Below are positions 45,806 through 57,250 of a stretch of DNA of 64,000 nucleotides, in pieces (within the stretch, counting starts at the first letter, position 1; each line of letters opens with the position of its first letter). The stretch spans positions 1,612,001 to 1,676,000 of the forward strand of contig JAEUWY010000001.1 in assembly GCA_022059125.1 (NCBI GenBank), in the 5' to 3' direction. The notes beneath the pieces were generated by a model. It saw only the letters and a program-made list of their open reading frames with translations, did not search any database and was not told where the DNA came from. Made by a program: the position numbers and the translations under genes. The stretch comes from Corynespora cassiicola. Its lineage: Eukaryota; Ascomycota; Dothideomycetes; Pleosporales; Corynesporascaceae.

Positions 45806-48800
45806 CTAAATCCTGCCCCCAACTCCAAACCCATTCCTCAAATCCTCACCACTGGGCCTCGGCCTCGAAAAACTTTCATACCTTACCCGAAAAGGCTCTT
45901 CCGCCCCCCTCTCCTGCTCAAACCCTCCATACCCCCCAACCCTCTCCCTCTCAAACACCTCGGAACTCGGCCGGTAACTTGTATCTTCGGCCCTCTCATT
46001 CCCGGGTCTCCCTTCCAAGGAATTCCTTTGCGTAACATACCCCCCAACATCCGGATCATACGCCACGCGCCTCAACCCCATCTCATCCAACCCCAGCGTC
46101 AACCTCCCCCCCCTCCCCCCACCCTCCCCAGGCTCCAAAAACGGATTCGAAGCCACAGACCCCCTATCCAGGACCGGCGAATCCGTCCCAAACTTGCGCA
46201 CTTCAGACGGCCACCCGATCTGGCTATCTTCCCTGCCGAGCAACTGCTCTGTATTCGGCCTCGAATCCTCCTGCCTTGGAGGCGCAGTGTCGAACCCGAA
46301 CGTGGCCATTGTATCTGTGCGCTGAAGCTTGGGCTTGCCGCCGCCGCCGAGCCCCATCTCCTTGTCTGCGGCGCCGGATTGGGCGCGCAGGGCGTCTTGC
46401 TTTGCGATGCGCTGTTCGAGGGAGACGCGCAGGCCGAAGAGGGCCATGGCGGCGACTTGGATGAAGAGGACGAAGTTTAGCAGGCCGGCGACGGCGTTTG
46501 CGGTTAGGATGGCGTCGACGATGCAGAGGGAGATGGCGCGCAGGTCCGAGAAGCCTTGGATCCAAGATATCATGCCAAAGGTGAGGGCTTGTTGGACGAA
46601 GAAGGCGGACTGGAGGTGGATTTTCTCGGGGCCTTTGAGGAGGGTGGGGATTTGTTTGAGGCCGGTGAAGGCAGTGGGGCCGGGCTGAGGGACGGTGGTG
46701 TTGAGGCGGTAGAAGGAGACTATTACTGCAGGAAGGGTGAAGATGAGGGCAAGGAGACCGAAGATCTGGGAGGGTTAGAGGAGTGGAGAAGGTTGGAGAT
46801 GGGGAACATACACCGTGAGCAGACGTCAGGTGCGCAGCAGAGCCCATGCCTACGAACCCAAGGATGATACCAGCGAGGGCGGTGGGAAAGAAGACGCCTA
46901 TGAGGATAATCTTACGCCATTTTTTGTTGCTAGCTTCGTCGAAGGGGTAACCAATCATGACTGAAAGACGCAATAAAGCCCCGAGGGCTATGTAGATGGG
47001 GAGGGCATAGAAGAATGCAATGGTTGTGAGCAGCACTAAGTAGAAAGTCAGCTTCTACCATGGAAAATGCTATAGGAATCGGAAATCTCACCGTGGGCTG
47101 CAGTGGTGATGGCAAAAGGCAGAATATGCAAGTCATTAACAGTAACTTGCATGTCGACAATCTTGATAGTGAAGCGATTGCCCTCGGACGTAATTGTAAT
47201 GGGATCCTTGGGCAATGCGGCAATGGTCTGATTGTCTAGCGGTACCATCGGGTTTTTTGTATCAATCTTGAGCTTTCCGCTGTTCATCAGACCAAGCGCA
47301 AGCGAGGCGATTCCACCAAAGCCTTGGCAGGTAATGGCATCAGTACCTGCCTGGGCTAGATTCTGGAGCATATCGCTCCTGATAGCTAGCTGCTGGCCTT
47401 CTTGACGGCGCTCCAATGCATTGTAAGGGACTGTTGAATGTTAGCAAATCAAAAGGAGAGGAATCAGGGTGTCTTGCCTACTCCGAGTTCGCTCGTCCTG
47501 ATATCTCTCTTCTGTGGCGCCTTGTTTGTCATGTTCTGGATCATCTTCGCGATAAGAAGGGTTCCTTCGCCTGAAAGACCGCGCGCGAATGCTACCGCAG
47601 ACCCATTGATTGAGTCGTTGAAGCTGCTCGGAGCCATGGATGGAAGGTTGAAAGCCAGATCGGTGGAAAAATTGCCACTGATAAGGCTCTCAATACCACC
47701 GGCCATCGAAATGGCATTGATGCTGCCCTCGACCATACCCCTGGCGAAGCCTTCAGCTGCTTTGGCTGGCTGGAGATTAGCTGTCAACCCTCCGCTAGCA
47801 TTCAGGGTCATATTTGCGATGACACCTGGGGCTGTGCTATTGGTAAGGAATTTAGAAACCAAGCCTCTGGTAAACCCTTCCGCAGTAATTTCGGCAGTCA
47901 TGTTTGCATCCGCTCCATCGATTGGAGGCGTGGGCGTGTCTGGCTTGAATCCGAAACCAATAGCCAATCCATCCCCAATTCCCTTGCCGGCGCCCGATGC
48001 TAGCGGAACAATCATAGCCTTGAAGTCGATGCCAATTCCAGGGCCGCCCGGAGGAACAACCATGTTGGCTACCTTGCCCAGATCTGCAGACTGCAAGAAT
48101 GACTCGCTCAGTCCTCTGGTAAAGTCTTGAACCGCCGCTGCAACGTCGATTTGATTCGGGTCGGCGGCCTGCCTCTTTACGAATGGTAGATCACCTCCCA
48201 TTGTCATACCTTGTGGGGGGCGCTGCAGGCCCAGACCGTTGGTCGCACCCTGGCCAAGTCCCTGACCTGCTGCGGCTGCAATCTGGGGGATTTGCTGCGT
48301 GAACTGTCCATTCCCGCCCCCAACTTGCTTGACCAGCTTCATGACGTCCAAGCTCTCAGCGATGGGCGATGAAATGCCCAAACCGAGATTGCCAGCGATA
48401 CTCATAATGTTGCTATCGTTGGAAGGTTGGAACTTTTGCTGGGTCAATCCCAACCCACTTGATGTGCCTTGGCCGATGCCCTGCGCAAGAGAAAAGGCAG
48501 CCATGCCAATCATACCGGTATTGGTCGAATTTCCAAATGCAGGAGCGAGTTGGGCAGATAATCCAGATCCCAGGCTTTGTGCAACTGAGTTGATTCCTGT
48601 AGAGCTTACATTGTATGCTGAAGCTACTTGGCTGGCCATGGCCTTGGCTGATTCCATGTCGGTGATGTTCAAGCCCGTCTCCACTCCCATACTACAATGG
48701 TTAGAGCTGCTAACAAGTTCTCGAGAGATACGTACCCAATGCCAATACCAAGAAAGAGAGCAGGCGTAGACAGCCCACTAAGTACTTGATCTCCAAGTCC

Positions 48801-49280
48801 AGTCCCGTTGGCCTCTCCACCTCCTATTCCCAACGCATTTCCAATACCAGCCAAGATACCACCAAATCCACCTGTCTGCTCACCTCCGGGACCCGCACCT
48901 GCACCTGCGCCTCCGCCTAGGGCACCATCGAAAAGCCCCCGTTTTTTCTTTTGTGGAGCCGTACTCTTTAGTCTTGAAACTTCTTCGGTCAAGGTCTTTC
49001 CAAACTTCTTCAGGCCGTCCGAGCTATACGATTCGCCATAATCATTTGAAGCCTTTGCAACCGCCTCGGTGAGCGAAAGTAGCGCGTGGTGAAGTCGCGC
49101 ATCCTCATAAAGAGCGTCGATGGTTTCAGCAGATAGAATGCTGGAGAGCGCACTGGTCCGTTGCGTCTGGAAATCGCTTGCAATCCACTCGCTGAACCAT
49201 AGTCCAACCGAAGCATACAGAAAGAAAGTGACTGTGAGAATCGCAACAGGCAGGTACCAGACCGGTCGTGAAGAAAACAT
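45806..49280 (-). CDS. Large glycine-rich multi-pass membrane protein, unknown function
   Basis: Exons 48736-49280, 47478-48691, 47092-47430, 46812-47035, 45806-46765; 1,093 aa. Start at the ATG at 49280 (MFSSRPVWYLPVAILTVTFF), giving an N-terminal signal anchor at ~7-29. Residues ~100-600 are Gly/Ala/Asn-rich, with many Asn-x-Ser/Thr sites and recurring short units such as GxGxGLGL and EGFTRGLVSKFL/EGFARGMVEG, so probably lumenal or extracellular. From ~699 follow about five hydrophobic helices with His residues at their edges (ITTAAHVLL, GSAAHLTSAHGIF), a pattern reminiscent of cytochrome b561-type cores. The C-terminal ~210 residues are Gly/Arg/Glu-rich, disordered and cytosolic. Intron 47431-47477 has a GC donor (TAG|GCAAGA). 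Exon phases close exactly, so the gene looks intact. Confidence 0.8.
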
Positions 49281-50685
49281 TATGAAGGGGTATCTAAAGG
49301 CAGCAAAGGAAAGCAAGACATGAAAACAGACGTGGCCTGCCACGAAAACAGAGCATAACAGCCAGCAGTATTAGTGACGAGGCCTGGGCCAAGCTTCGAT
49401 ATATCTGAGGAAGTCGTATGAGCCCTGTGATCAGGGTAGGTGTTGCGAAACTTGCTAGGCATCATGTTTCCTGGAGTTGTGCCAGGTTGCACCGGCTACC
49501 GCTTCGGGTCGGTGCGCCGCAAGTAAGAATGGTTTTCCGCGTTTGATCCGGGTGGTCGGAAAGCTTGGAGGTAATGAAGCGCGCGCTAAGCAGTAAATGG
49601 AAACGAGTATATGATAAATAATGTACCATGTACGAATGAGCGACAAAGATAGCGCCAAGCTGCGGGCGATGTCGCAAGTGCATGCAAGATGGACGAATTG
49701 AGGGAAGAAGAGCGCGAAGACAGGACAAGTCAAATCAAAAACACAAATCAACTACGCTCTTAAACACCGTCATGGTTATCCTGGTCATGGTTGTGTTCGT
49801 GCGGCGTAGTGGTGTTTACTGAGCTGTGATGCGACAACCTTGAAACACCCGGCATTGGCCAATAGCGACTTTATCATCCACTGTTTAAAAACACGCCTTT
49901 CAATCAGCAGCACCGGAGCCGCGGACGAATGATCCACCTGCGCTTGGACCCTGGACATTCGTGAGTTTCCGGACAATACACGGATAGGCGTATGGCGAAA
50001 GGTATAGAGGTTTGATCCCCAACCCTCAGGCGTCGTGGGTGAGTGACAGCAGACAAGCCGTTGTCTCGGCAAAGAATGCGAACGCGAACCGTACTCGCAT
50101 TCTTATTGTGGTACGCGTGTTCATACATAAGGTTGCAAGGTTCTTCAGGCAGCCAAAGGGTCAGGTCGATTCACGTTCCCGTCGTCTCCCCGGCTCGGAT
50201 ATCTAGCGTTTTTTTATAACCGCAACTTAATGCTTTGTCGGCTCTACACCAACTCTTCCGATTTGAAAAGGACATGTCGCGCTAGATATCGTCGGCTCCA
50301 CAATCAACTCTCCTAATTTGAAAAGGCCGTGTGGCGCTAGACATTTGAGTCGGGGGTCGGGGTGATACATCAATATTCTGCATCAAGCAGGGCGTAAAGA
50401 ACAAAATCTGGAAGAAAAACCATTAGAGAGAGGAGCGAATAGAGAACACGTGCTATGGAAAGTCAATGGCTCACATTATAATACCTAAGAATTGAGCTGA
50501 CGCGGATGGGACAAGCCATCGTCACCGAGAGGTGACCGATAGTTTAGTATGATTGCTCACCCCTGAAGATGAGCTCCTTGTAAATTAGTGTCTATATTCC
50601 CCTGACAGGCATACGAACCAGTCGCGTAATCAAGAGAAAAGAAAGTTGGAGGACTATTCAAGACTTGCCGATGGCATTGCCTTCG
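49281..50685. other. Intergenic with dispersed repeat
   Basis: 1.4 kb; promoter of the large membrane-protein gene, then noncoding DNA holding the inverted-repeat element at 50185-50357. Confidence 0.45.
50185..50357. mobile_element. MITE-like element, copy B
   Basis: Imperfect terminal inverted repeats of ~21 bp: left CCCCGGCTCGGATATCTAGC, right (reverse complement) CCCCGACTCAAATGTCTAGC; all four differences are G/A. Inside lie two partial tandem copies of a unit containing GTCGGCTC[C/T]ACA, and an inner pair GATATCTAGCG (50198-50208) and CGCTAGATATC (50280-50290). Too short to code for a transposase, so non-autonomous. Related to sequences at 24.0 and 57.4 kb. Confidence 0.65.
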
Positions 50686-51174
50686 CTATGAGTCCACGCC
50701 TTTGCGCGGAAAGTAACGCGGGTCGTTCAAAAGCCCTCGGTGGGTGCTCTGGTCTTCCCTATACACAGGCGGCGGCCGTTCTGGAACGATAAGCTCCGAC
50801 ATTGGAACAGTTTGGGGCACGATTTGGAGAGCGGTCTGGGGCAGCGAGGGCTTATTCCAAGACCGAATGGTTTGGAGGTGCCGCTGGAGAAACGACTGTT
50901 CTTTCTCTGGCTCCGGTTCAGGCTGGTTCCTGGATTGCAGTTGACTTGCCCACGATGGTAGGGGTGGCCTCTGCTTCGGCTTGCAGCCAAGTATACTCCA
51001 GTTCAAGCCCCAAGATACTCCCAAAAACTTCATGAGCATCCACAAAATTCCGCACACGAAAGCTAATCCGACTACTACAACGGTCATGATACTAAAAACG
51101 TACCCTGCCACTCGCAATCCGGCGTGGTAATCTGCTGCATCGTGTAGCTCAGTGCCGTTTGTGGGATTTTCCAT
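50686..51174 (-). CDS. Small single-pass membrane protein with PPxY motif
   Basis: 162 aa, single exon. Short N-terminal tail with an NGT glycosylation site, one transmembrane helix (~24-50; GYVFSIMTVVVVGLAFVCGI), then a Lys-rich start (KPKQRP) and a ~105-residue Pro/Gln/Ser-rich tail. By the positive-inside rule the tail is cytosolic. Near the C-terminus, PERPPPVYREDQ contains PPVY, a PPxY motif recognised by WW domains of Nedd4/Rsp5 ubiquitin ligases, which suggests an adaptor or a regulated membrane protein (inference). No family recognised. Confidence 0.65.
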   Translation of the reverse strand: MENPTNGTELHDAADYHAGLRVAGYVFSIMTVVVVGLAFVCGILWMLMKFLGVSWGLNWSILGCKPKQRPPLPSWASQLQSRNQPEPEPEKEQSFLQRHLQTIRSWNKPSLPQTALQIVPQTVPMSELIVPERPPPVYREDQSTHRGLLNDPRYFPRKGVDS

Positions 51175-51426
51175 TACAAGGATCAGGTCAAGCGTCAGGA
51201 TGAAGTGGGGTCAAGGTAAGGCAGTTGGTGTAGAAGTTGATACTTATTTAACATTGGGAGACATGTCAGATTGTATCTGCATATCGGAAAGCGACAACAA
51301 ACTTGTTGGGACGTTGAACAATGTGAGGAAGCAAAATGATACGAAAGGGGTTGGAATGACCGCAGAACGACTATGATGATATTAGAGATGTACCGGGGCA
51401 AGACAGAAATCTAAAGAAAGAGAACG

Positions 51427-51948
51427 TCATAGGTTGTCGTAGTCAATAAAGTCGGCTTCCGGGAAAGCAGCCTGCCTCTGGGCTGGTGCTTCGGTGGGGC
51501 CTGGTCCATGACCAGACTCGGCTTGAGCAGTCTCAGCCTTCTTAGCTAGCCATGCTGCCTTCTTTTCAGCGCGAATCTCACGGCGCTTCTGGATCTTTTC
51601 GAGTTTCTTCGCAGAAAGCTCCTTTTTAGGTTCGGCGCGGCTTTCGAGGGATTTGGCGCCGCTGTTCTCGAATTGCTTTGCCACACGAGAAAGGGCCTTG
51701 ACCTGCTCATTCTTTCGCAGATGGCGGATGCTGACAAGGTAGGCGATGACATCGTCCAGCGCAGCGATCTGGAATTTGCTGTCTTTCCTGTGGGGCTTCT
51801 TGGTGTGGCCGGCCTTCTCGACCTTGAACTGGCGCCTCTCGGAGCGAGTGAAGCGCGGCTTCTCCGACTGCTGACCCTCACCAACGTAGGCTGTTTCAGC
51901 CGTAGTGGTGATGGAGGTGACGGGCTGGACGGGGACCTGCTGTTCCAT
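51427..51948 (-). CDS. Lysine-rich coiled-coil protein, unknown
   Basis: 173 aa, single exon, ATG at 51948. A Thr/Val-rich N-terminus is followed by a basic segment (RFTRSERRQFKVEKAGHTKK) and a helical part (~55-145) with AKKLEKIQKRREIRAEKKAA, typical of nuclear or nucleolar proteins, and a short acidic, aromatic end (FPEADFIDYDNL) that looks like a protein-docking motif. Ordered-looking helix DDVIAYLVSIRHLRKNEQV. Probably a conserved fungal protein; function not recognised. Divergent from the gene at 52335. Confidence 0.65.
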   Translation of the reverse strand: MEQQVPVQPVTSITTTAETAYVGEGQQSEKPRFTRSERRQFKVEKAGHTKKPHRKDSKFQIAALDDVIAYLVSIRHLRKNEQVKALSRVAKQFENSGAKSLESRAEPKKELSAKKLEKIQKRREIRAEKKAAWLAKKAETAQAESGHGPGPTEAPAQRQAAFPEADFIDYDNL

Positions 51949-52334
51949 GGTTGATAGTAATCGATAATGAAATTCAGAATAAGCTAGCGATTATGTTGAG
52001 ATGCAATGTCGATGTTGACAGCTTGTGTCGGCCCATTTATCCACTTGACTCGACCCTTCAGACGTCAAAGAGGGCATCATCACAAAGATACAGACAAGGC
52101 GACATTTTGAGGGACAAACACATCTTTGTCTGGGGGATGAGTGGGCGTCTGTCGTTGAATGTCGCTTTGTTCTGGTAAAGAAGGGATGAAAGTGGAGAGA
52201 TCGCGAGACAACGCGTCGCGTCCCGGAGAAATGGCGGGAGATCGGCGGGCTAGTGTCTTGGTATCGTCACCCCACAGCCTCGGCTCATCCACCCCAACCC
52301 TCGTGAAAGCATCCATCCCAACTCCGCCGTCACC
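51949..52334. promoter_or_regulatory. Divergent promoter region
   Basis: 386 bp between start codons of the Lys-rich protein gene and the membrane-protein gene; no specific motif recognised. Confidence 0.4.
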
Positions 52335-53159
52335 ATGCCGTCGTTTTCATTGCCGTTGCCGCTGTTCAAAGCAAACATGCGCAGCTTAAAAAGCCCGTTG
52401 TACATCCTGTGGCCTCCCGTGTTGCTCCTTGTGTCTGTTCCTCTGGCCTTGTTCGCCGTCATCACCACTGCCATGGCAGTGTCGCTGCTTACCGTACGCG
52501 TCTCCATCGTTTACTTTGAGTTGGGCATCGCCCTCGTACACGCCTACCTCTTTCCTCCGCTACAGAAACCAGCACCCAAGCAATCTTCGCCGCGCCATTC
52601 TTCATCCCCGCATCGTGCTCGCAACAGACGCAGCAGCATGGCGAGCACAACGTCGTCGCAGGATACCGCTGTCCCCCAGGCTCACCCTCGCCTCCACAAC
52701 AAGAGTGGATCGTTCCAATCGCTCATTGGAACCAGTGAAATCACACGTGACTTTGAGGGAGTTGGTGGGTGGCGCCTACCAGGCGACGAAGACGAAGAGG
52801 CACTGTGGATGGGCATCAACTCGCGCCTGGAACTGCCTGCAGTTATACCAAAGCGTAAGCATCAGCGAAGTCTGACCGGAGGCAGCCAAAGATGGAGCTG
52901 GAGCCCCGAGGCCATCCGCATGAGTCCAATGCAGAGTCGGGCTAGAACACCTGTCCAGATGGCAGGCGAGGAGAGACACGTGGACGACTACTTTCCGCCT
53001 CAGCCAGCTTCGTCCATGAGACCCTTGAGCTCTGCCTCAGACCAACCATTGAAGGAGAGAGATGGTCACATAAGGAGAAAGAGTGCAAGCAGTTCATCCA
53101 GCGGAGGAGGCTCCAGCTCGAGAAGGTTGAGCACCGCCTTGAAGCAAGCCGGCGAATGA
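52335..53159 (+). CDS. Membrane protein with Ser-rich cytosolic tail, unknown
   Basis: 274 aa, single exon. Residues ~18-76 form one long or two short hydrophobic helices (LYILWPPVLLLVSVPLALFA, TVRVSIVYFELGIALVHAYL). The tail is Ser/Arg/Pro-rich with a single ordered-looking patch (GGWRLPGDEDEEALWMGINS RLELP region at ~145-170) that reads like a conserved core, and ends in a poly-Ser/Gly run. Basic/Ser clusters (RRSSMAS, HQRSLTG, IRRKSAS) are likely kinase sites. No family recognised; probably an endomembrane protein. Confidence 0.65.
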   Translation: MPSFSLPLPLFKANMRSLKSPLYILWPPVLLLVSVPLALFAVITTAMAVSLLTVRVSIVYFELGIALVHAYLFPPLQKPAPKQSSPRHSSSPHRARNRRSSMASTTSSQDTAVPQAHPRLHNKSGSFQSLIGTSEITRDFEGVGGWRLPGDEDEEALWMGINSRLELPAVIPKRKHQRSLTGGSQRWSWSPEAIRMSPMQSRARTPVQMAGEERHVDDYFPPQPASSMRPLSSASDQPLKERDGHIRRKSASSSSSGGGSSSRRLSTALKQAGE

Positions 53160-54968
53160 CCAGCCCCATCAAGTTGCAGGAGTGACATGGAAAGAGGTGG
53201 TTCTGTAATTCAGCGAACCGGAGCCCTGAATGATCTGTTTCAACAAAAATGTCCCATTTCGTTGCTGGTGGAGCCAGTAAGGCATGCAGTTTGACTCTTC
53301 TAGGAATTGCACGAGCATAAAAATGTCTGGTGTCTACCTGATCATCAACACAAGTGTACGTACACCACTAAAAAGACCCCGGACCCTGAGCGCCCAAAGA
53401 ATATGAAGCGGACCCCCTCCATCAATTCTGATCTTATTCGAGGATTCACATGCCTGCGGCGGCTTTGTTTTCAGTAATGAGCTGATTTGAAGGCCGAGGA
53501 TTCGGCTTGGAACGATGTTGTCGCCACTCATCAGGGCGCCCTCATGTATACTGCTGCTTCTTACCCAAATTCGTACAGGTGTAAAGTGTGCCCAATATAA
53601 CGGGGAGGGCAACAAAATAACAGACTAAATTGTTTGGGGATATGCCCAGGAAACCTATTGCCCTTTCTCTATGGCTTTAGTTGAGCATTTGCATGACAGG
53701 AATACACACTACCTCACGCCCCAACCAGATCAAATTTTCAGACTACTAGATCCACATGGGAAAATCCAAGCAGACTTTTCACACAGTAATTTTCAATGTT
53801 GATGCCAGCATCGAGCCTGTGCACACGCTTTTTCCTTGTGTTTGTGCGAAGTGGCCAAGGCATGTAGGCCACCTTGAAGCCCGATTGGGCCCCCATTGCT
53901 CCAACTGGAGCTGCAAATTGTCGGTAGGAAGACTTTAGAACCAAAAAAACCTCCACTTGCATTGGGAAAGAATTGGACAATGTATATTCGCTATCACACG
54001 AGTTGGAGCTGGGTGGACGTTGACGTTGGGCCTGTGAGGTGAGATGTGGATGCCTCGAGAGCAGTAGGGCGAACAACACCCAACGAAGTCGGTGCCATAG
54101 CCCTCGAGGATGTCCTCTCTCATTCCATGCTCGACCCTCGTCGGTATAGCCAGAGAAATGTAAATTAGTGCTCGACAGAGATGTTGAGAGGGTGAGTGGG
54201 CAAGATTGGTAAACAGTGGATCCTTCCTCTTGCGGCGGCACATTCACCACACGAGCCCCATGCTAAAAGACAATCCTTCCGAAAGGCTTGCGCGTGCTAT
54301 CGAGTTTTATGGTGGATGTCTTTGTTTTTTTATTTACCCCAAAATGTGTTAATCACAGTGCTCCCTCACTGCACCTCAGCGAATGCGAATGCTTTGATCA
54401 CCCAGTGCACAACGCCTTTCATGTCGCTAGCTTCCTCACTCACCTACTTAGGTAAGTCTCTAATAAAAGGCCTAATAGCTATGCTAAATGCCGACTTGTT
54501 AAGTAGTATCTCTTTTTATCTTGTTTTTAGTTAAGAAAAAGGGAGAGAAAAAAGAAAGGGTGTGTGAAAGTGAGTGAGCTAGAGGGAGGGAGAAAAAAGA
54601 TGATTTCTCTCGAATGCTTGCCTTTGACCTCATCTTTACAGCGGTCATGCCCCTAACACGTTGGGTGATTTTAAAAAAGTTTTGAACTGCTTCACCTTCC
54701 AAAATTCAACTTCAGGCGAGCAAGAGAAGCGTCGGTAAGATAAATTAACTAGGAAATAGCTCATGGCGCACACACAAGAGTGAAAGCCAGACAGCTTCTT
54801 TCCAATACATAAAGCCGTTCTCGCCCCACCACCACTGCCGCCACCACAACCTGCGCGCCTACGTTTACTTCAATGCATTGCCGACAAGTTGCAACAAGTT
54901 GCAGCTAGTCACCCCTCACCATTGCTGCCCGCGTGCTCCCGATCCCGCCCTCCGCCGAAATCATAGAG
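53160..54968. other. Intergenic
   Basis: 1.8 kb. A purine-rich tract at 54535-54605 and short ORFs of no character. Nothing recognised. Confidence 0.5.
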
Positions 54969-57250
54969 ATGGTCACTCCAGAGACTATGGACAACGCACT
55001 GGCCCCGAATAGCAATGAGGAAGCTAGCCATATGAGGGGCCCATGGGATGGCAAGGTGTTCGATATGGAAACCTATTGCCTTATGCAGAGGGAGATGTCG
55101 GTATTCAGATCCCACGATATCATGAGTCTGACAAAGTTGACAACCAAATTAAGTAGGATCGATATGGTATATTTTAAAAATCCTCATTCATACACGAATG
55201 CATTTGCAGAACTGTGGTTGAAGAACACTTGCCATCGGACCGCAGCCTGGACTACCTGATTGAAGCAACGAAGGACATTCAAATCGCTCGCCCTGAGGTA
55301 ACCTATGTCTCATTGGCGACCAAGGGAAAGGGAAACCAACCTTTTTCGACGCGCTTTTTGGTCAGCACCTAGCTCAATCATACATTGAGGGAGGTACAGT
55401 CACACAATGCCCGATAAAGTATATGTACGGGGGCCCCGGCGACCAATACGCCGCGTCTTTCAGCTTCGCATCCTGAACAAATATCGAGGACATGTGCAAG
55501 ACCGAACAAGAGATACTTATCAATGACTGGTTGGCCGACAAAGACACCAGTGAAATTTATGTCATTGAGTCTGTGAGGAAACGGCGGTCGAATACTCAAA
55601 ACATGGCCAGGGAGATTGACGCATGGGGTGTGGACTCGAACCCACTTCTTTCTTACATCTCTACCAACGGACTCTCTCGGTTTGCGCAGGAGATGGGAAC
55701 TAGAATACGCTCATACTTGAAGCGTTTGAGGGGCGACAAGGAGCTCCTGGAGCTATCTGCACCATCGTTGCCTGAGTTGATGAGTAGCGTCAATGATACA
55801 ATCGATGGCTTCAAAGCCCCAATGCTAAGAGATTACATCTTAGACCAGATCAAGATTAGCATTCCTGACGACTCAGTCGTTCACCGAGACGTCTCCATCA
55901 TTGATGCCCCAGGTAAGGTTCAGTACCCTCCACAGCCACCGCGTGTTAACACTTCATAGGCGTGAATGAAGACGCCATAACGAAGGATGGAGCACTTGAG
56001 GAAGTTATGCAAGGAAGCGAATATGTGCTGGTTGTGTCGGATTGGGAGCAGGCCATCACACATTCCACGCTCTCAGATATCGTTGGATACGCCTTGCTGA
56101 ACTAATCGCATGGGAATGTCGCAGTGTGTCTGACAAAAATGTATGTAAGTTTGAATTTGCCTTCATTCGAGTATCGACAGCACTAACGTATTCGTAATCA
56201 GGTTTAAGCCCAGAAGCATGACACCCAAACCATCATGGAAGCACTTAAGAGGCGGGGGAAGAAGGAACTCTTGGAAGAAATGGTGCGCATTCAAAATCGC
56301 ACTCGTTAGCTGAGAAAATTCCCATCGAGTTCGAGAGATGCTGCCAACCACAGCGCGTACTTGAGACACTTGAAGCATATTGCCAAGAAGGAGATGGTAT
56401 TGATCATTAACGAGGAACTCAAGGAGAAAATAAGAGGTCTCTTTAAGCAAATCGATATCGAAAACATATCCGTCTTCACCGTCTCTGCGACCGACTACCT
56501 TACGGGGCTGCAGCCATACCCAAGACTTGCCGCTGCTCCTTCCCGAAGATACCGAAATTCCTGCGCTCCTTGGTTGGATCAGATCGGCGGGCAGCAAAGA
56601 CAAATACATTGCTCTGAAAGAGCATTTCTCCACCAGATTTGCCCGATTCATGTTATCGGCGAAAAAACTGGCCGGATGCAACCATACAAACGACGTGGCG
56701 GAGCTTGATACTCACCGCCGACAGCGGAGGGATACTCCAAGATTTCAGCGACGCTGCTTTGCACACATTACAAAAGGGATGCAGTAACATCAATGCCACA
56801 TATCGCCTACCTCCAGGCATGAGAACTAACCCAGATGACGTACGGCGAAAGGTCGCCGAAGGCAACAACGCAGTTTTGTATGCTTTGAACGAAATCGAGC
56901 ACCAAATTCGTGGCACCAATACCCTACGTGCTGTAATGATGAGGGACGGATAGTGGAGCAGAAAAAGGAAAATTTCTCCTCTGGCGACTTCGATATGAAT
57001 GTAATTGACCACCTCAACAAAGTGATCAAGGGGACGATCCACGAGGGAAGGCCCAACATCTGATCCTTACTCTTAGCTATGGTTCACAAAGACGCTATCA
57101 TTTATGTAGACCGCCTTGAGCAAAAATACAGAAAGCCCTATTGGATTACAACATTCCCCTTGAGATTAGGGCGGACTTCGAAGAGTCATGGAAGATGGTC
57201 GTTGAGGAAATCCACAAAAATTTCAGGTTTTCTTCAGGCTTTACATGAGA
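54969..57250 (+). pseudogene. Decayed P-loop GTPase (dynamin-like/large GTPase) gene
   Basis: Coherent coding pieces in all three frames. G1-like LIGDQGKGKPTFFDALFG at ~55310 (Pro where Ser/Thr of GK[ST] is expected); then EGGTVTQCPIKYMY; G3 IIDAPG joined to VNEDAITKDGALEEV across an intron (55915-55960, GTAAGG..CATAG); YVLVVSDWEQ; G4-like AVCLTKM; a C-terminal helical part (KEMVLIINEELKEKIRGLFK, SVFTVSATDYL; LLGWIRSAGSKDKYIALKEH; RADFEESWKMVVEEIHKNF). In-frame stops at 55474 (TGA), 56103 (TAA), 56205 (TAA) and 56307 (TAG), plus frame breaks near 55314, 56525 and 56690. Family assignment is tentative; such GTPases with long C-terminal domains are frequent fungal accessory genes. Confidence 0.7.
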
